Origin: Halobacteriales archaeon QS_1_68_20
GTDB lineage: Archaea; Halobacteriota; Halobacteria; Halobacteriales; PXRE01
DNA: 64,000 nucleotides
NCBI GenBank assembly: GCA_003021085.1
Contig: PXRE01000009.1
Coordinates: 44,106-108,105, forward strand
Reading direction: 5' to 3'
Below, piece by piece: positions 8,821-16,978 of this stretch. The translations under genes and the position numbers were made by a program. The notes beneath the pieces were generated by a model that was given only the letters and a program-made list of their open reading frames with translations, had not been told where the DNA came from and made no database searches. The first letter of the stretch is position 1. Every line of letters starts with the position of its first letter.

Positions 8821-10044
8821 ATGGCGCGCAGTCCGTCCCTCCCGGATCGTCCGCGACTCGACCTCGACCCCGACATGTCCGACGAGGAACGGCTGGCGGC
8901 CCTGCGGGACCACTACGAAGAGGTGCTCGAGATTCACGACGAACTCTCCGAGCAACTGAAAGAGGCCCGCGATCGGCGCCGCCAGCTACGGCAGGAGGTC
9001 GACCGGCTCGAACGGGAGAACGAGACGCTGAAGACGACGTCGCTGTACGTCGCCACGGTCGAAGAACTGGGCGACGACGGCGTCGTCGTCAAGCAGCACG
9101 GTAACAACCAGGAAGTGCTCACTGAAGTCACCGCCAAGATGGAGGAGAAACTCGAGGCCGGCGACCGGGTCGCCGTCAACGACTCGTTCTCCATCCAGCG
9201 ACTCCTGGACCGCGAGACCGACGCTCGCGCCCAGGCGATGCAGATAGACGAGAGCCCCGACGTAGAGTACGCCGACATCGGCGGCCTCGACGAGCAGATC
9301 ACCGAGGTCCGCGAGACCGTCGAGCAACCCCTCGAGAACCCCGACCAGTTCCGCGAGGTCGGCATCGATCCGCCGAGCGGCGTCCTCCTGCACGGCCCGC
9401 CGGGCACGGGGAAGACGATGCTGGCGAAGGCGGTGGCCAACGAGACCGACGCCACCTTCATCAAGATGGCCGGGTCGGAACTCGTCCAGAAGTTCATCGG
9501 CGAGGGCGCGAAACTCGTCCGTGACCTGTTCCAGGTCGCCACCGAGCACCAGCCCTCGATCATCTTCATCGACGAGATCGACGCAATCGCCAGCAAGCGC
9601 ACCGAGAGCAAGACCTCCGGGGACGCCGAGGTCCAGCGGACCATGATGCAGTTGCTCTCGGAGATGGACGGCTTCGAGGACCGCGGCGAGATCCGCATCG
9701 TCGCCGCCACCAACCGCTTCGACATGCTGGATCGCGCCATCCTCCGGCCGGGCCGGTTCGACCGCCTCATCGAGGTGCCCAAACCGGACTTGGAGGGCCG
9801 CAAGCGCATCTTCGAGATCCACACCCGCGACATGAACGTCTCCGACGACGTGGACTTCGACCACCTCTCCCGGGAGACCGAGGGCTTCAGCGGGGCCGAA
9901 CTGGAGAGCCTGGCCACCGAGTCCGGGATGTTCGCGATCCGGGACGACCGCACCCAGGTCCGGTCGGCGGACTTCGAGGACGCCATGGACAAACTGGAGG
10001 CCGACGACACCGGCGACATCGTCCCCTCCGCGGGCTTCTACTGA
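8821..10044 (+). CDS. pan: Proteasome-activating nucleotidase (AAA+ ATPase)
   Basis: A 407-residue hexameric ATPase that unfolds substrates and feeds them to the 20S proteasome. The N-terminal coiled coil (residues about 25-70) is followed by the OB domain (VATVEELGDDGVVVKQHGNN) and one AAA module. The AAA module has Walker A GPPGTGKT (about 196-203), Walker B IIFIDEID, sensor 1 AATNRFD, and the arginine finger region RPGRFDRL. The C-terminus is SAGFY, with tyrosine last rather than penultimate as in the usual Hb-Y-X docking motif. Length is normal for PAN. Confidence 0.96.
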   Translation: MARSPSLPDRPRLDLDPDMSDEERLAALRDHYEEVLEIHDELSEQLKEARDRRRQLRQEVDRLERENETLKTTSLYVATVEELGDDGVVVKQHGNNQEVLTEVTAKMEEKLEAGDRVAVNDSFSIQRLLDRETDARAQAMQIDESPDVEYADIGGLDEQITEVRETVEQPLENPDQFREVGIDPPSGVLLHGPPGTGKTMLAKAVANETDATFIKMAGSELVQKFIGEGAKLVRDLFQVATEHQPSIIFIDEIDAIASKRTESKTSGDAEVQRTMMQLLSEMDGFEDRGEIRIVAATNRFDMLDRAILRPGRFDRLIEVPKPDLEGRKRIFEIHTRDMNVSDDVDFDHLSRETEGFSGAELESLATESGMFAIRDDRTQVRSADFEDAMDKLEADDTGDIVPSAGFY

Positions 10045-10066
10045 ACGTCGCCCCGTCTCCCCGACC

Positions 10067-10172
10067 CCACTGGCGCCGCGGCGCGTTCGGGCGGTGGCGA
10101 ACGGGCCGAACATCACGAACCCGACGATGGCGGCGTCCACTGGCACCGCGGCGCGTTCGGGCGGTGGCGAAC
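10067..10172. repeat. Direct repeat: two 36-bp copies, period 70
   Basis: Copies at 10067-10102 and 10137-10172 differ at one base. A 34-base spacer separates them. Each copy contains a small hairpin gttcg-ggcggtgg-cgaac. They lie between pan and the arginine decarboxylase gene. Confidence 0.95.
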
Positions 10173-10209
10173 CGCAACCGCTTACCGGCCGGGCCGCTCA
10201 CCGCCGGGC

Positions 10210-10677
10210 ATGGACGCGGTTCGAATCGCCTGGGGGACCGGGACGGGACCGACCGAACTGGCCGCCTACGACGCGGCGCTGGCCGACGCGAACCTGCAGG
10301 ACTACAACCTCGTGACCGTCTCGTCGGTCGTCCCGGCGGGTGTCGAGGTCGAACAGGTCGGGACCGCACCGGACCTCGGGACGGCGGGCGAGCGCCTGCA
10401 CGTCGTCCAGGCCCGCGCGACCGTCGACGGGCCGGGCGAGGTGGTCGCCGCCCTGGGATGGGCGACCGGCGAGGACGCCGGCGTCGTCTACGAGGCCACG
10501 GGCGGGTCCGAGGCCGCGGTGCGCGACGAACTGGCGGCCGGCCTCGCCGCTGGCAGCGAATTACGCGACCGGACGATGGACGAGCGGGAGTTCCGGGTCG
10601 TCTCCGCGGATGGGGAACCGGACTGCGCCACGGCCGCGGTCGTGGTCGCGGCGTTCGGTCGGGGCGACCCGATCTGA
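10210..10677 (+). CDS. pdaD: Pyruvoyl-dependent arginine decarboxylase
   Basis: A 155-residue proenzyme that decarboxylates arginine to agmatine, the first step of archaeal polyamine (and agmatidine) synthesis. The self-processing site is visible at VTVSSVVPAG: cleavage between the two serines (about residues 41-42) creates a beta chain and an alpha chain with an N-terminal pyruvoyl group. The surrounding IAWGTGTGPTELAAYDAAL start and HVVQARATV strand fit the PvlArgDC fold, and the length is typical. The start follows a 36-bp duplicated segment that probably contains the promoter. Confidence 0.9.
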   Translation: MDAVRIAWGTGTGPTELAAYDAALADANLQDYNLVTVSSVVPAGVEVEQVGTAPDLGTAGERLHVVQARATVDGPGEVVAALGWATGEDAGVVYEATGGSEAAVRDELAAGLAAGSELRDRTMDEREFRVVSADGEPDCATAAVVVAAFGRGDPI

Positions 10678-10684
10678 CCGGACC

Positions 10685-10691
10685 TTTATAA
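10685..10691 (+). promoter_or_regulatory. TATA box of the small protein at 10721
   Basis: The sequence tttataa lies 29 bases upstream of the ATG at 10721. Confidence 0.5.
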
Positions 10692-10720
10692 CCCTCGGGC
10701 TATTCTATGTAGCCTATCCG

Positions 10721-11101
10721 ATGAACGCGAACACCCCGTACGCAGGGCTGCCGGGCGTCACCCCGCCGGGCGAGCGCGCACCCGAGGACGTGTCCGAGGT
10801 GACCCCAGAGCAGCACCGTGCCCTCCGCGAGCACGTCTCCGAGATCGCGTCGCTGACCCGCGAGTACCTGCCCCACGAGTACGCGATCGGCGCCGAGGTC
10901 CGCCGCGGCGCGACCGGCCCGGAGGCGACCGTCGCCGTCGAACCACCGGTCGGCCACCCCGTCAGCGCCGGCCTCTCGCCCGAACTGAACGACATCGAGG
11001 ATCTCGACGTCGACGCCAGCGAGGTGGCCCGCGGCCTGGCCGCGACTGCGGCGTTGCAGGTCAAGCAGGCGATGGACGGCCATGACCTGGCCGCGCGATA
11101 G
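10721..11101 (+). CDS. Conserved haloarchaeal protein of unknown function
   Basis: A 126-residue acidic protein starting MNANTPYAGLPGVTPPGE. A helical stretch (EQHRALREHVSEIASLTREYLPHEY) is followed by a strand-rich middle (IGAEVRRGATGPEATVAVEPP) and a closing helix (ASEVARGLAATAALQVKQAM). I recognise this as a haloarchaea-restricted small family, possibly DUF5811, but without a known function. The start is supported by a TATA box about 30 bases upstream. Confidence 0.7.
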   Translation: MNANTPYAGLPGVTPPGERAPEDVSEVTPEQHRALREHVSEIASLTREYLPHEYAIGAEVRRGATGPEATVAVEPPVGHPVSAGLSPELNDIEDLDVDASEVARGLAATAALQVKQAMDGHDLAAR

Positions 11102-11221
11102 GCCGGACCCGGCGGTCCGTTCTGCCTTCCGTCGCGGATCCGAGTGGCGACGCCGGGTGCCCGCTCGTAATCGCGTAACTGGCCCCCGAGCATTATTGCC
11201 CTACGTTGCCTTGTTCCGGAT

Positions 11222-12218
11222 ATGCCCTTCAGCGTCTCGTGGCACACGCTTCTGGACGAACTCGAAGACCTCCCCGAGGGGTCAACGCTCATCACGCTGC
11301 TGTCGCACGACCGATTCCGCGTCACCGACGTACAGGAGCAAACGGGTCGTCATCGAGTTTCTGGACCGGGACATCGAGGAGACACGACCACTCCAACGCG
11401 ACCAGGTCGAGACCCTCTATCGACGCATCAGCGACGAGCCGGGCGGCTTCGACCTCGACCGGCTCCCGCCCGATGCCGACCCGTACCCTGCCGTGCTGAG
11501 CCTCCACCCGCGCTTCGAGGCCGATGAAGACGCCAGGGTCATCACCGAAACCGAAGGTCCGACCTCGACACAACTCCTCGAAAGCGAACCCGAGACGGAC
11601 ACTGCCGAGCGCACCGAACCGGACCTGGACGTGTATGCGGACGCTCTCCTGCTCGTTGACGCGCTCGAACGCCACGAGGTCGAGGTGCTGGAGGAGATGG
11701 ACACGGACGCGCTCGTGAACCTCTACACCCTGCTCTCGGACGTACAGCGCAACGCCAACGACCTCCGACAGGACGTAGCCGACGTGCTGTTGAACCGGCT
11801 CCACCACGACCGCCCGGTGTCCGGTCCGTTCGGCTCCGTCCAACGTACCACCCGGCGCAATCGGTCGCTCAAGGACGACGAGGAGGTCCTGGAGACGCTC
11901 GAAGAGGTGGGTATCGACCGCGAGCGCGTGCTGGGTGTAGACCGTGATAAAGTAGACGACGCCCTTGAAGTGACAGAGCTGTCTGAATGCGACGTGTACG
12001 ATATCGAGGAGTCCGAGTACGTCCGGAAGGCCGAGGTGGACGAGGAACGCAAGGAGACGCGCCTCCAGGGTCTCAAAGACCAGCTTGCGGCCGCCGAAGG
12101 CGACGAGGCCGAAGAACTGCGCGAGGAAATCGAGGAACTGGAAGGCCGCATCGAGGAACTAACCGAATTCAAGTCCGGGTCGCAGTTTCATACGCGGGCG
12201 GGCGCAGGCGGTAAATAA
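11222..12218 (+). pseudogene. Acidic coiled-coil haloarchaeal protein, frameshifted
   Basis: The N-terminus (MPFSVSWHTLLDELEDLPEG to VTDVQEQ) is in one frame. The rest (VVIEFLDRDIEETRPLQRDQ to the stop) continues in another, with the switch at about 11335-11350. The total of 997 bases is one more than a multiple of three, consistent with a single indel in a gene of about 332 codons. The C-terminal third is a predicted coiled coil (EERKETRLQGLKDQLAAAEG onward). I know no function. It converges on infB and ends just before the left attachment site of the integrated element. Confidence 0.7.
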
Positions 12219-12232
12219 GTAAATCCTGCTTC

Positions 12233-12246
12233 ACTTCCCCCAGAAG
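12233..12246. other. Left attachment site (att core)
   Basis: The 14-mer acttcccccagaag, identical to 19247-19260. Read on the minus strand it still encodes the pre-insertion infB end FWGK followed by TGA. Just inside the element the sequence continues aaggcg, complementary to the acgcct that precedes the right core. Confidence 0.9.
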
Positions 12247-12275
12247 AAGGCGAATCGTGTATACGGACGTCAACA

Positions 12276-12286
12276 CAACTAAGTTG
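12276..12286. promoter_or_regulatory. Palindrome upstream of the recombinase operon
   Basis: caact-a-agttg is a perfect inverted repeat 27 bases before the ATG at 12313. It is a candidate operator for the downstream ribbon-helix-helix-like gene and integrase. A cgtgtatacgg word with a gtatac palindrome lies at 12256-12266. Confidence 0.4.
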
Positions 12287-12312
12287 GTGGAGGTGTGAGT
12301 ATCGGGTAGGCA

Positions 12313-12849
12313 ATGAGTGAGCAAGTTCACATCCGCGTCGGTGAATCCCGCCACGAAAAGTGGGTCAATCACGCCGAAGCGGAGTACGACGGGAACATGT
12401 CGAAACTAATCCGCGCCGCGGTCGAGAAGGAAATCAGTGGAGCGGGCGACACCGCCACAGACGGCGCTCAGACGGTCGAACCGAACGGACGGATAGACGA
12501 CATCCTAAACGGTGTTGAGGACAACGGAAGCGCCCTCGAAGCGATACAAGACCGCCTTGAGAACATGCACGACACCATGCTTTCGCAGGGTGGACTTCCC
12601 GATAAAGTGTTTTCCGACGTGTACGGCGCTCTACCCGTGGTGAAAGACGGCTTCGAGGGGGCGGACAAGGACGCTATCGCCGTGGAGTTCGGCGCGACGG
12701 CGGCAGAAATCGCAGACGACGCGGGTGTGTCCGAACTCGAAGCGGAGCGGGCGCTTGTCCAACTCCGCTACGAGGACGAATACAGTGGCGTGGAGATGTT
12801 GATGACTGAAGGGTTCGACTCGCCCCGCTACTGGTTGGAGGTACGCTAA
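12313..12849 (+). CDS. Putative DNA-binding partner of the integrase
   Basis: A 178-residue acidic protein. The N-terminal 45 residues (VHIRVGESRHEKWVNHAEAE, then NMSKLIRAAVEKEI) have the strand-helix-helix pattern of ribbon-helix-helix DNA-binding proteins. The C-terminal half (FGATAAEIADDAGVSELEAERAL) reads as a winged-helix or HTH segment. Its TAA overlaps the integrase ATG (TAATG), so the two are translationally coupled. In haloarchaeal proviruses small genes beside the integrase can act as directionality factors, and I infer a similar role here. Confidence 0.7.
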   Translation: MSEQVHIRVGESRHEKWVNHAEAEYDGNMSKLIRAAVEKEISGAGDTATDGAQTVEPNGRIDDILNGVEDNGSALEAIQDRLENMHDTMLSQGGLPDKVFSDVYGALPVVKDGFEGADKDAIAVEFGATAAEIADDAGVSELEAERALVQLRYEDEYSGVEMLMTEGFDSPRYWLEVR

Positions 12850-13916
12850 TGAGTACCACGGACCCTATCGAGAGTTACCGCGATAGTTACGTTCTCCGTT
12901 CGCAGTCCGACGCGGCAGAAAACACGGTAAAGCGCCACGTCCGCCACCTCCGCATGTTCGAGACGTGGCTTCAAGAGCGCGGCAAGGATCTTCAAAGCGA
13001 CATTGAGGTTGAGGATGACCTACTGCGGTTCCGTCGGTGGCTGAACCTGCGAGGGGCTGGCACCGAGTGTCCCGAGTGTGAGACGGTCGCGGACCCCTTC
13101 GAGGACCATTGTCCCGACTGCGGGGCCGACGTATCGGAGGGTGAACCAGTCGGCTATTCGGAAGGGACTATCAAGAACGCCACGGGGGCCATTAGCAAAT
13201 TCTTCCAGATTCGTCGCCCCGATGACCCGAACCCCGTAGACGAGTGGGAACCCACGGGGTCGGACGGCAAGTGGTCAATTACCACGGACAAGAAGCGGGC
13301 GACTCGGGAAGGTGTGTTCTACCTCGAATCCGATGAGGTAGACCAACTGATTGAAGCGGCAGAGGGCTTTCGGGACAAACTGGTTATCCGTCTCCTGGTT
13401 TCCACGGGAATGAGGCGGTCAGAACTAATCAGCCTGCGACTGAGGGACGTGGAGCCTGGCCAGAAGCGAATCCGTATCTACGAGCGGAAGAACGACGAGT
13501 ATCGGACGGTCGGCTTTCGGTCGGACAAACTGGCGCGGAACCTGCGGATGTGGATTGACCACCACAGAACGCAGGAATACGGGGCCGACGAAAGCGACTA
13601 CCTCTTTCCGCCAGACGGGAAGGGGGAGAGTGACCACCTGGGGGCCACCGTGGTACGGGATATAGTGGTTGAAGCGGCAGAACGCGCGGATATTCAGCAG
13701 TCCTACGGGAGTGACGCCCTCGGGAGAACACAACACCTTGTAACCCCCCACGCTCTACGGGCCACGTTCGCCGTCCAATGCGCCAAGAACGGGATTCCCG
13801 CCCCTATGGTGAAAGAGGCTCTTGGCCACCACTCCCTGAACGTCACGGACATCTACACGTCCGTGATTGACGACGACGCGGCAGACATGATTCGGCGCGA
13901 CGGACCTTCATTCTGA
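12849..13916 (+). CDS. Tyrosine recombinase (integrase) with internal zinc ribbon
   Basis: A 355-residue site-specific recombinase. The N-terminal SAM-like core-binding domain (AENTVKRHVRHLRMFETWL) is interrupted by a four-cysteine zinc knuckle, CPECETVADPFEDHCPDCG, around residues 75-95. The catalytic domain shows Arg I in STGMRRSELISLRLRDV, the H-x-x-R box in HALRATFAVQ, His III in LGHHSLNVT and the nucleophile in DIYTSVID. All catalytic positions look intact. It is adjacent to the left att site and is the likely agent of insertion into infB. Confidence 0.93.
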   Translation: MSTTDPIESYRDSYVLRSQSDAAENTVKRHVRHLRMFETWLQERGKDLQSDIEVEDDLLRFRRWLNLRGAGTECPECETVADPFEDHCPDCGADVSEGEPVGYSEGTIKNATGAISKFFQIRRPDDPNPVDEWEPTGSDGKWSITTDKKRATREGVFYLESDEVDQLIEAAEGFRDKLVIRLLVSTGMRRSELISLRLRDVEPGQKRIRIYERKNDEYRTVGFRSDKLARNLRMWIDHHRTQEYGADESDYLFPPDGKGESDHLGATVVRDIVVEAAERADIQQSYGSDALGRTQHLVTPHALRATFAVQCAKNGIPAPMVKEALGHHSLNVTDIYTSVIDDDAADMIRRDGPSF

Positions 13917-14080
13917 GTACCAACCGCGGACGGACCCACCTTCTACGACGCTACCCCACCTTCGGACAGTGGAAACACCGCTCCACGGGGTTCAGTGACC
14001 ACCGACCGCCCCGCCCGTCGGGAGGACTCCCCGCGCCCGCCCCGCGTCGCGTCTAATCGGAACTGAGGACCCGCGCCCGC

Positions 14081-14785
14081 TCAGTCCGCCACGTCACTCA
14101 GTGACAGTCCCGCCCATTCGAGTAGTTCGAGGGCGTCGTAGTGAGGGACCACTACCACGTCGGGATGCCAGTGGTAGCGGGCGGTATGGGTGTCCTCCGC
14201 ATACCCGTCCCCGTCGTACCTCACCGTGGCGACGCCCTCACTGGCCAGTAGGCTCCGCAGGTGGTCGCCGTCCACGTCGAAGCCCCGTAGGTCCACGTGG
14301 AGCGACCCGAATAGGGTCCCCACCCACGTCGCCCGCTCAGTGAGGACGAGACGCGCCGTGAGCGGTCGCAGTTGGGATACGTCCGTGGGTCCGTCGTAGG
14401 CCACGGACGGATGGGGGACCGACGTGAGCGCCCACATGTCGCTACTGGCGGGGTCAGTCGCTTCGACGTGGCGACGTGGGGAGTTCGCCAGCCACCCGAG
14501 CGCGTCCGCCACGGACGCCAACCGCCACCGCTTGGTTGAAAACACCTCTAATCGGGATTCTGCGCCGTCGTCGCGGACGTTCGCCCCGAGAAGTATCAGG
14601 TACTCCACTACCGCCCGCTGGCGGTCGGACAGTTCGGGGCGGTCGCAACGACCGACGGCGTAGTGTTGCCCAAGTCGCTCGAAGCGGTCGCCACACTGCG
14701 GACACCTGTTCACGGTTTTCACGTAACTGAGCGGGAAACTACCCCGCTTAGAGACGATTTCTCGACATTTTGACGTATTTCGCAA
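14081..14785 (-). CDS. Zinc-finger protein resembling a decayed homing endonuclease
   Basis: A 234-residue protein. It opens with a C-x2-C...H...C knuckle (CPQCGDRFERLGQHYAVGRCDRP), then LSDRQRAVVEYLILLGANVRDDG. This architecture recalls a haloarchaeal homing-endonuclease-like family in which a zinc finger precedes a LAGLIDADG-type segment of the form LLMGDGT. Here the acidic residue of that motif is replaced (LLGANV). A second half-domain (FGSLHVDLRGFDVDGDHLRSLL onward to LLEWAG) follows. Active nuclease function is doubtful; DNA-binding or regulatory use is possible. It is transcribed opposite to the integrase. The intergenic 13917-14080 holds no gene. Confidence 0.65.
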   Translation of the reverse strand: MRNTSKCREIVSKRGSFPLSYVKTVNRCPQCGDRFERLGQHYAVGRCDRPELSDRQRAVVEYLILLGANVRDDGAESRLEVFSTKRWRLASVADALGWLANSPRRHVEATDPASSDMWALTSVPHPSVAYDGPTDVSQLRPLTARLVLTERATWVGTLFGSLHVDLRGFDVDGDHLRSLLASEGVATVRYDGDGYAEDTHTARYHWHPDVVVVPHYDALELLEWAGLSLSDVAD

Positions 14786-15401
14786 AACCGTTTGCTACCA
14801 TTCACTCCGCTGGATTCGTCCCACGGAGGACACCGCGCCCGCGTGATTCGCTCTTTGATTTCTCTAATTTTGTCGTTCATTTTTCACGTCCGTATCCGTC
14901 GGGGACGTATCAGTTTGCGGAGGTATCTTGACCGCCAGCATAATCCCCGCGCGTGGCTCCACGTCGGTGGACCGCTCCGCCACCGACTTGACCGCTCCAC
15001 GCCCACATCCCCAACGGGCTTACCCTATACTACGCCCAGCGGACAGAGACGGCCTAAAACGGCGGTTTCCGTTTAGGCGGGTGTGAGGGGGTCGCCCCGT
15101 GTTGGAGCGTTGGGGCGGAGTTATTAAATTGGGTTTGGCCATATCAGTTCTCCGACACTGGCGTCATCGCGTCTCTCGAAGGAATTGAGGCTTCTCACGG
15201 AATAACGGCCTTAGAACCGCTTAGAGCGTGTTAATAACGACTCACTCTAACTACGTACAAAGTGAAGGCAGTGGCCGAAGGCGACCACACGCGACGAACA
15301 GCGGACGCCCGTCTTAGGCGTTCTACTCCCCGCCCTCACTCTGATTACGGTATTAGTGTGAGGACGGTGGACGTGGACGGCCACCGCCTTGGTGATTAGA
15401 T
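14786..15401. other. Non-coding region of the element with inverted block A
   Basis: 616 bases without a convincing gene. It holds inverted block A (14934-15052), a hairpin gtcggtgg-9-ccaccgac inside it, and direct words cttgaccgc. The segment 15120-15260 is A+T-richer. The position before a nine-gene operon and the structured sequence make it a candidate promoter/operator or replication-origin region. Confidence 0.5.
14934..15052 (+). repeat. Inverted block A (paired with 18247-18362)
   Basis: About 119 bases align end to end with the reverse complement of 18247-18362. Shared words include atccccgcgc, ggctccacg, accgc, ccgccaccg, ctccacgccc, acgggc and gcggacagaga. Divergence is moderate, so the copies are old. 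The last part (15031-15068) also matches 18119-18156 in direct orientation. Confidence 0.8.
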
Positions 15402-15566
15402 ATGGCCCGTGACAAACGGATTCGACTGAGCGAGGACGAAAAGGCGATTCTGAATGACCTGCGGAAACGGCGGTTCGGGGGCGACCAAACCCCCTACGGC
15501 CACGTGGTCGCAGAACTCTGCCGATTCTACGACGCAGAGACGCAGAACACGAACGTGAAACTATGA
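15402..15566 (+). CDS. Small basic putative ribbon-helix-helix protein
   Basis: 54 residues, MARDKRIRLSEDEKAILNDL onward. The pattern of a short polar strand (KRIRLS) followed by two helices (EDEKAILNDLRKRR and YGHVVAELCRFYDAE) fits a CopG/Arc-type DNA-binding protein. It is the first gene of a chain in which each start overlaps the previous stop (ATGA at 15563). Confidence 0.65.
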   Translation: MARDKRIRLSEDEKAILNDLRKRRFGGDQTPYGHVVAELCRFYDAETQNTNVKL

Positions 15567-15736
15567 GCGGGGCGGAAACCTGCGAATCAGACGGGTGTGA
15601 GGGGTGGCCCGAGTTCCCCGACGACGACGGTGGTTACTACTGTCGTGGCTGTTACGACGGCGACCCCGAGTTTCGCCACGTTCCCGACGAACCGACTGGA
15701 TACCGAACCGACCTGATTTCGAGGCTTCAAGCATGA
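15563..15736 (+). CDS. Small zinc-finger protein
   Basis: 57 residues. Two cysteine pairs, C-x4-C in TCESDGCEG and C-x2-C in YYCRGCYDG, with an aromatic-rich loop between them, form a probable treble-clef or zinc-ribbon knuckle. Start and stop overlap both neighbours by ATGA, so translation is coupled. The function is unknown. Confidence 0.7.
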   Translation: MSGAETCESDGCEGWPEFPDDDGGYYCRGCYDGDPEFRHVPDEPTGYRTDLISRLQA

Positions 15737-15828
15737 GAAAAATGTACGACGACAACGACATTCCCGACGAACTGAGCGACGACGAACAGACCACCAAATA
15801 CACCATCCCGCTGGAGGATGACGAATGA
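15733..15828 (+). CDS. 31-residue acidic microprotein
   Basis: Sequence MRKMYDDNDIPDELSDDEQT followed by a short TKYTIPLEDDE strand. The ATGA overlaps on both sides and the conserved spacing argue that it is translated. No fold or function can be assigned. Confidence 0.55.
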   Translation: MRKMYDDNDIPDELSDDEQTTKYTIPLEDDE

Positions 15829-15962
15829 CTGAAATAAATCCCATGTTGGCGCGAAAGGCGCGGAACGTCGGTGTGGAGTCCGACCTATTCGACTATACCG
15901 ACCGCCAGAACGTCGATATTGAGGCGGTTCTTGAAACCGCCCTTGGTGAGGTGAGCGCATGA
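15825..15962 (+). CDS. 45-residue small protein
   Basis: MTEINPMLARKARNVGVESD with a following helix (NVDIEAVLETALGEV). It overlaps the preceding stop and the next start by ATGA. A helix-turn-helix-sized segment may bind DNA or a partner. The function is unknown. Confidence 0.55.
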   Translation: MTEINPMLARKARNVGVESDLFDYTDRQNVDIEAVLETALGEVSA

Positions 15963-16222
15963 ACGCCCTCACGGTCAAGAACCACCAGAACGTGGACGCC
16001 TTCGACCGCCTCACCCTCAACACGGAGGGACGCCTTGAGTTCGAGGACGGGACGCTTACGGCGGTCTACCCCGACGGCGCGGAGGAAACGGAATACGTGG
16101 TGGCGCTATTCCCCGTGGAGGGCGGGACGGTCGAACTCACCGACTCCGCCGTGGTCCTCGAAGCGACGGGGGACACCGTGGTGGCGTTGGTCCCTGCGAC
16201 GGCCTACGGGGGTGGTGAGTGA
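15959..16222 (+). CDS. 87-residue beta-rich protein of unknown function
   Basis: Alternating hydrophobic strands (ALTVKNHQNVDAF, RLEFEDGTLTAVY, EYVVALFPVEGGTVEL, TVVALVPATAY) suggest a small beta-barrel or sandwich. It overlaps its neighbours (ATGA at 15959, TGATG at 16220-16224). It has no recognised family. Confidence 0.6.
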   Translation: MNALTVKNHQNVDAFDRLTLNTEGRLEFEDGTLTAVYPDGAEETEYVVALFPVEGGTVELTDSAVVLEATGDTVVALVPATAYGGGE

Positions 16223-16605
16223 TGTACGACGTTCGAGAAGCGCGGGACCGCGACGGCGACCCCGTGGAGGACCGCAGTGAGCGGATAGACGAACTCATGC
16301 GGAGCGACCGCGTGGGATACGGGGACGGCGACCCGTTGGCGGCAGATTCCTACTCGAACTACCCCGACCACCCCACGGAACTGTCCGCGCCCAAGTGGCG
16401 CGACTGGGTGGAGGTGCTTCTTTCCCACCCTGCGGTCGGTTCCTACGACGACGCGGTGGCGGAGGCGACGCCCGCCAGTGACCAAGTGAGTGTTAGACAG
16501 TGGCGTGAGGGGATTCAGAACGCCGCCAACGCCGCGGGCTTGGACGCGGGGGAACTTTCGACCTTAGCGACGACGGCGAACGGGACGCCACTGCGGACGC
16601 TCTGA
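16222..16605 (+). CDS. 127-residue acidic protein, possible frameshift donor
   Basis: MYDVREARDRDGDPVEDRSE to a helical C-terminus (VRQWREGIQNAANAAGLDAG). The ATG at 16222 overlaps the previous stop. Near 16548 there is a run of five G (gcg ggg gaa). Slipping back one base there would join this reading frame to the HTH frame that ends at 16907. In the annotated frame the last 15 residues look non-conserved. The function is unknown. Confidence 0.6.
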   Translation: MYDVREARDRDGDPVEDRSERIDELMRSDRVGYGDGDPLAADSYSNYPDHPTELSAPKWRDWVEVLLSHPAVGSYDDAVAEATPASDQVSVRQWREGIQNAANAAGLDAGELSTLATTANGTPLRTL

Positions 16606-16658
16606 GCGCCTTCACGGAACAGTGGCCCGACGACGCGGTACGGTCGAATAACCCGCTC

Positions 16659-16907
16659 GTGGTCGCCAACTTGTACGCGGGGCGTGGCCTGTCCACGGCG
16701 GAGGTGGCGGACCTATTCGACTGTTCGGAGGACCACATTCGGGGCGTTCTCCGCCAGTGTAGCCTACTCGAAGCCGCGGAAAGTGAACAGGTGGACCCGA
16801 AGCGCGAGAAGGACATTCGGCTTGGCGGGGCGACCGTCTCGAATCTGGATAACGCCGAACGGTCCAGCAGTGGCGGGCTGAACGTGGACGTGAGCGCGTT
16901 CGAGTAG
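16659..16907 (+). CDS. HTH protein without a good start codon
   Basis: 82 residues from a GTG. LYAGRGLSTAEVADLFDCSE onward is a clear helix-turn-helix of the sigma-region-4/homeodomain-like kind. The frame is open back to about 16508 with protein-like sequence (GERDATADALSAFTEQW) but has no ATG, GTG or TTG there. The true product may therefore begin by frameshifting from the upstream gene, or the sequence has an indel. The protein is acidic at its C-terminus. Confidence 0.6.
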   Translation: MVANLYAGRGLSTAEVADLFDCSEDHIRGVLRQCSLLEAAESEQVDPKREKDIRLGGATVSNLDNAERSSSGGLNVDVSAFE

Positions 16908-16978
16908 CGGGCGGTAACTGAGCGGTATGGTCGGGGTGGCGGTCGCTTCCCCGATTGGCCCACGTGACGGGCTTCATT

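Noticed and set aside
14792..15076. 94-codon frame in the non-coding part of the element
   Set aside because: It overlaps inverted block A, has no homology-like features, and does not resemble the composition of neighbouring genes.
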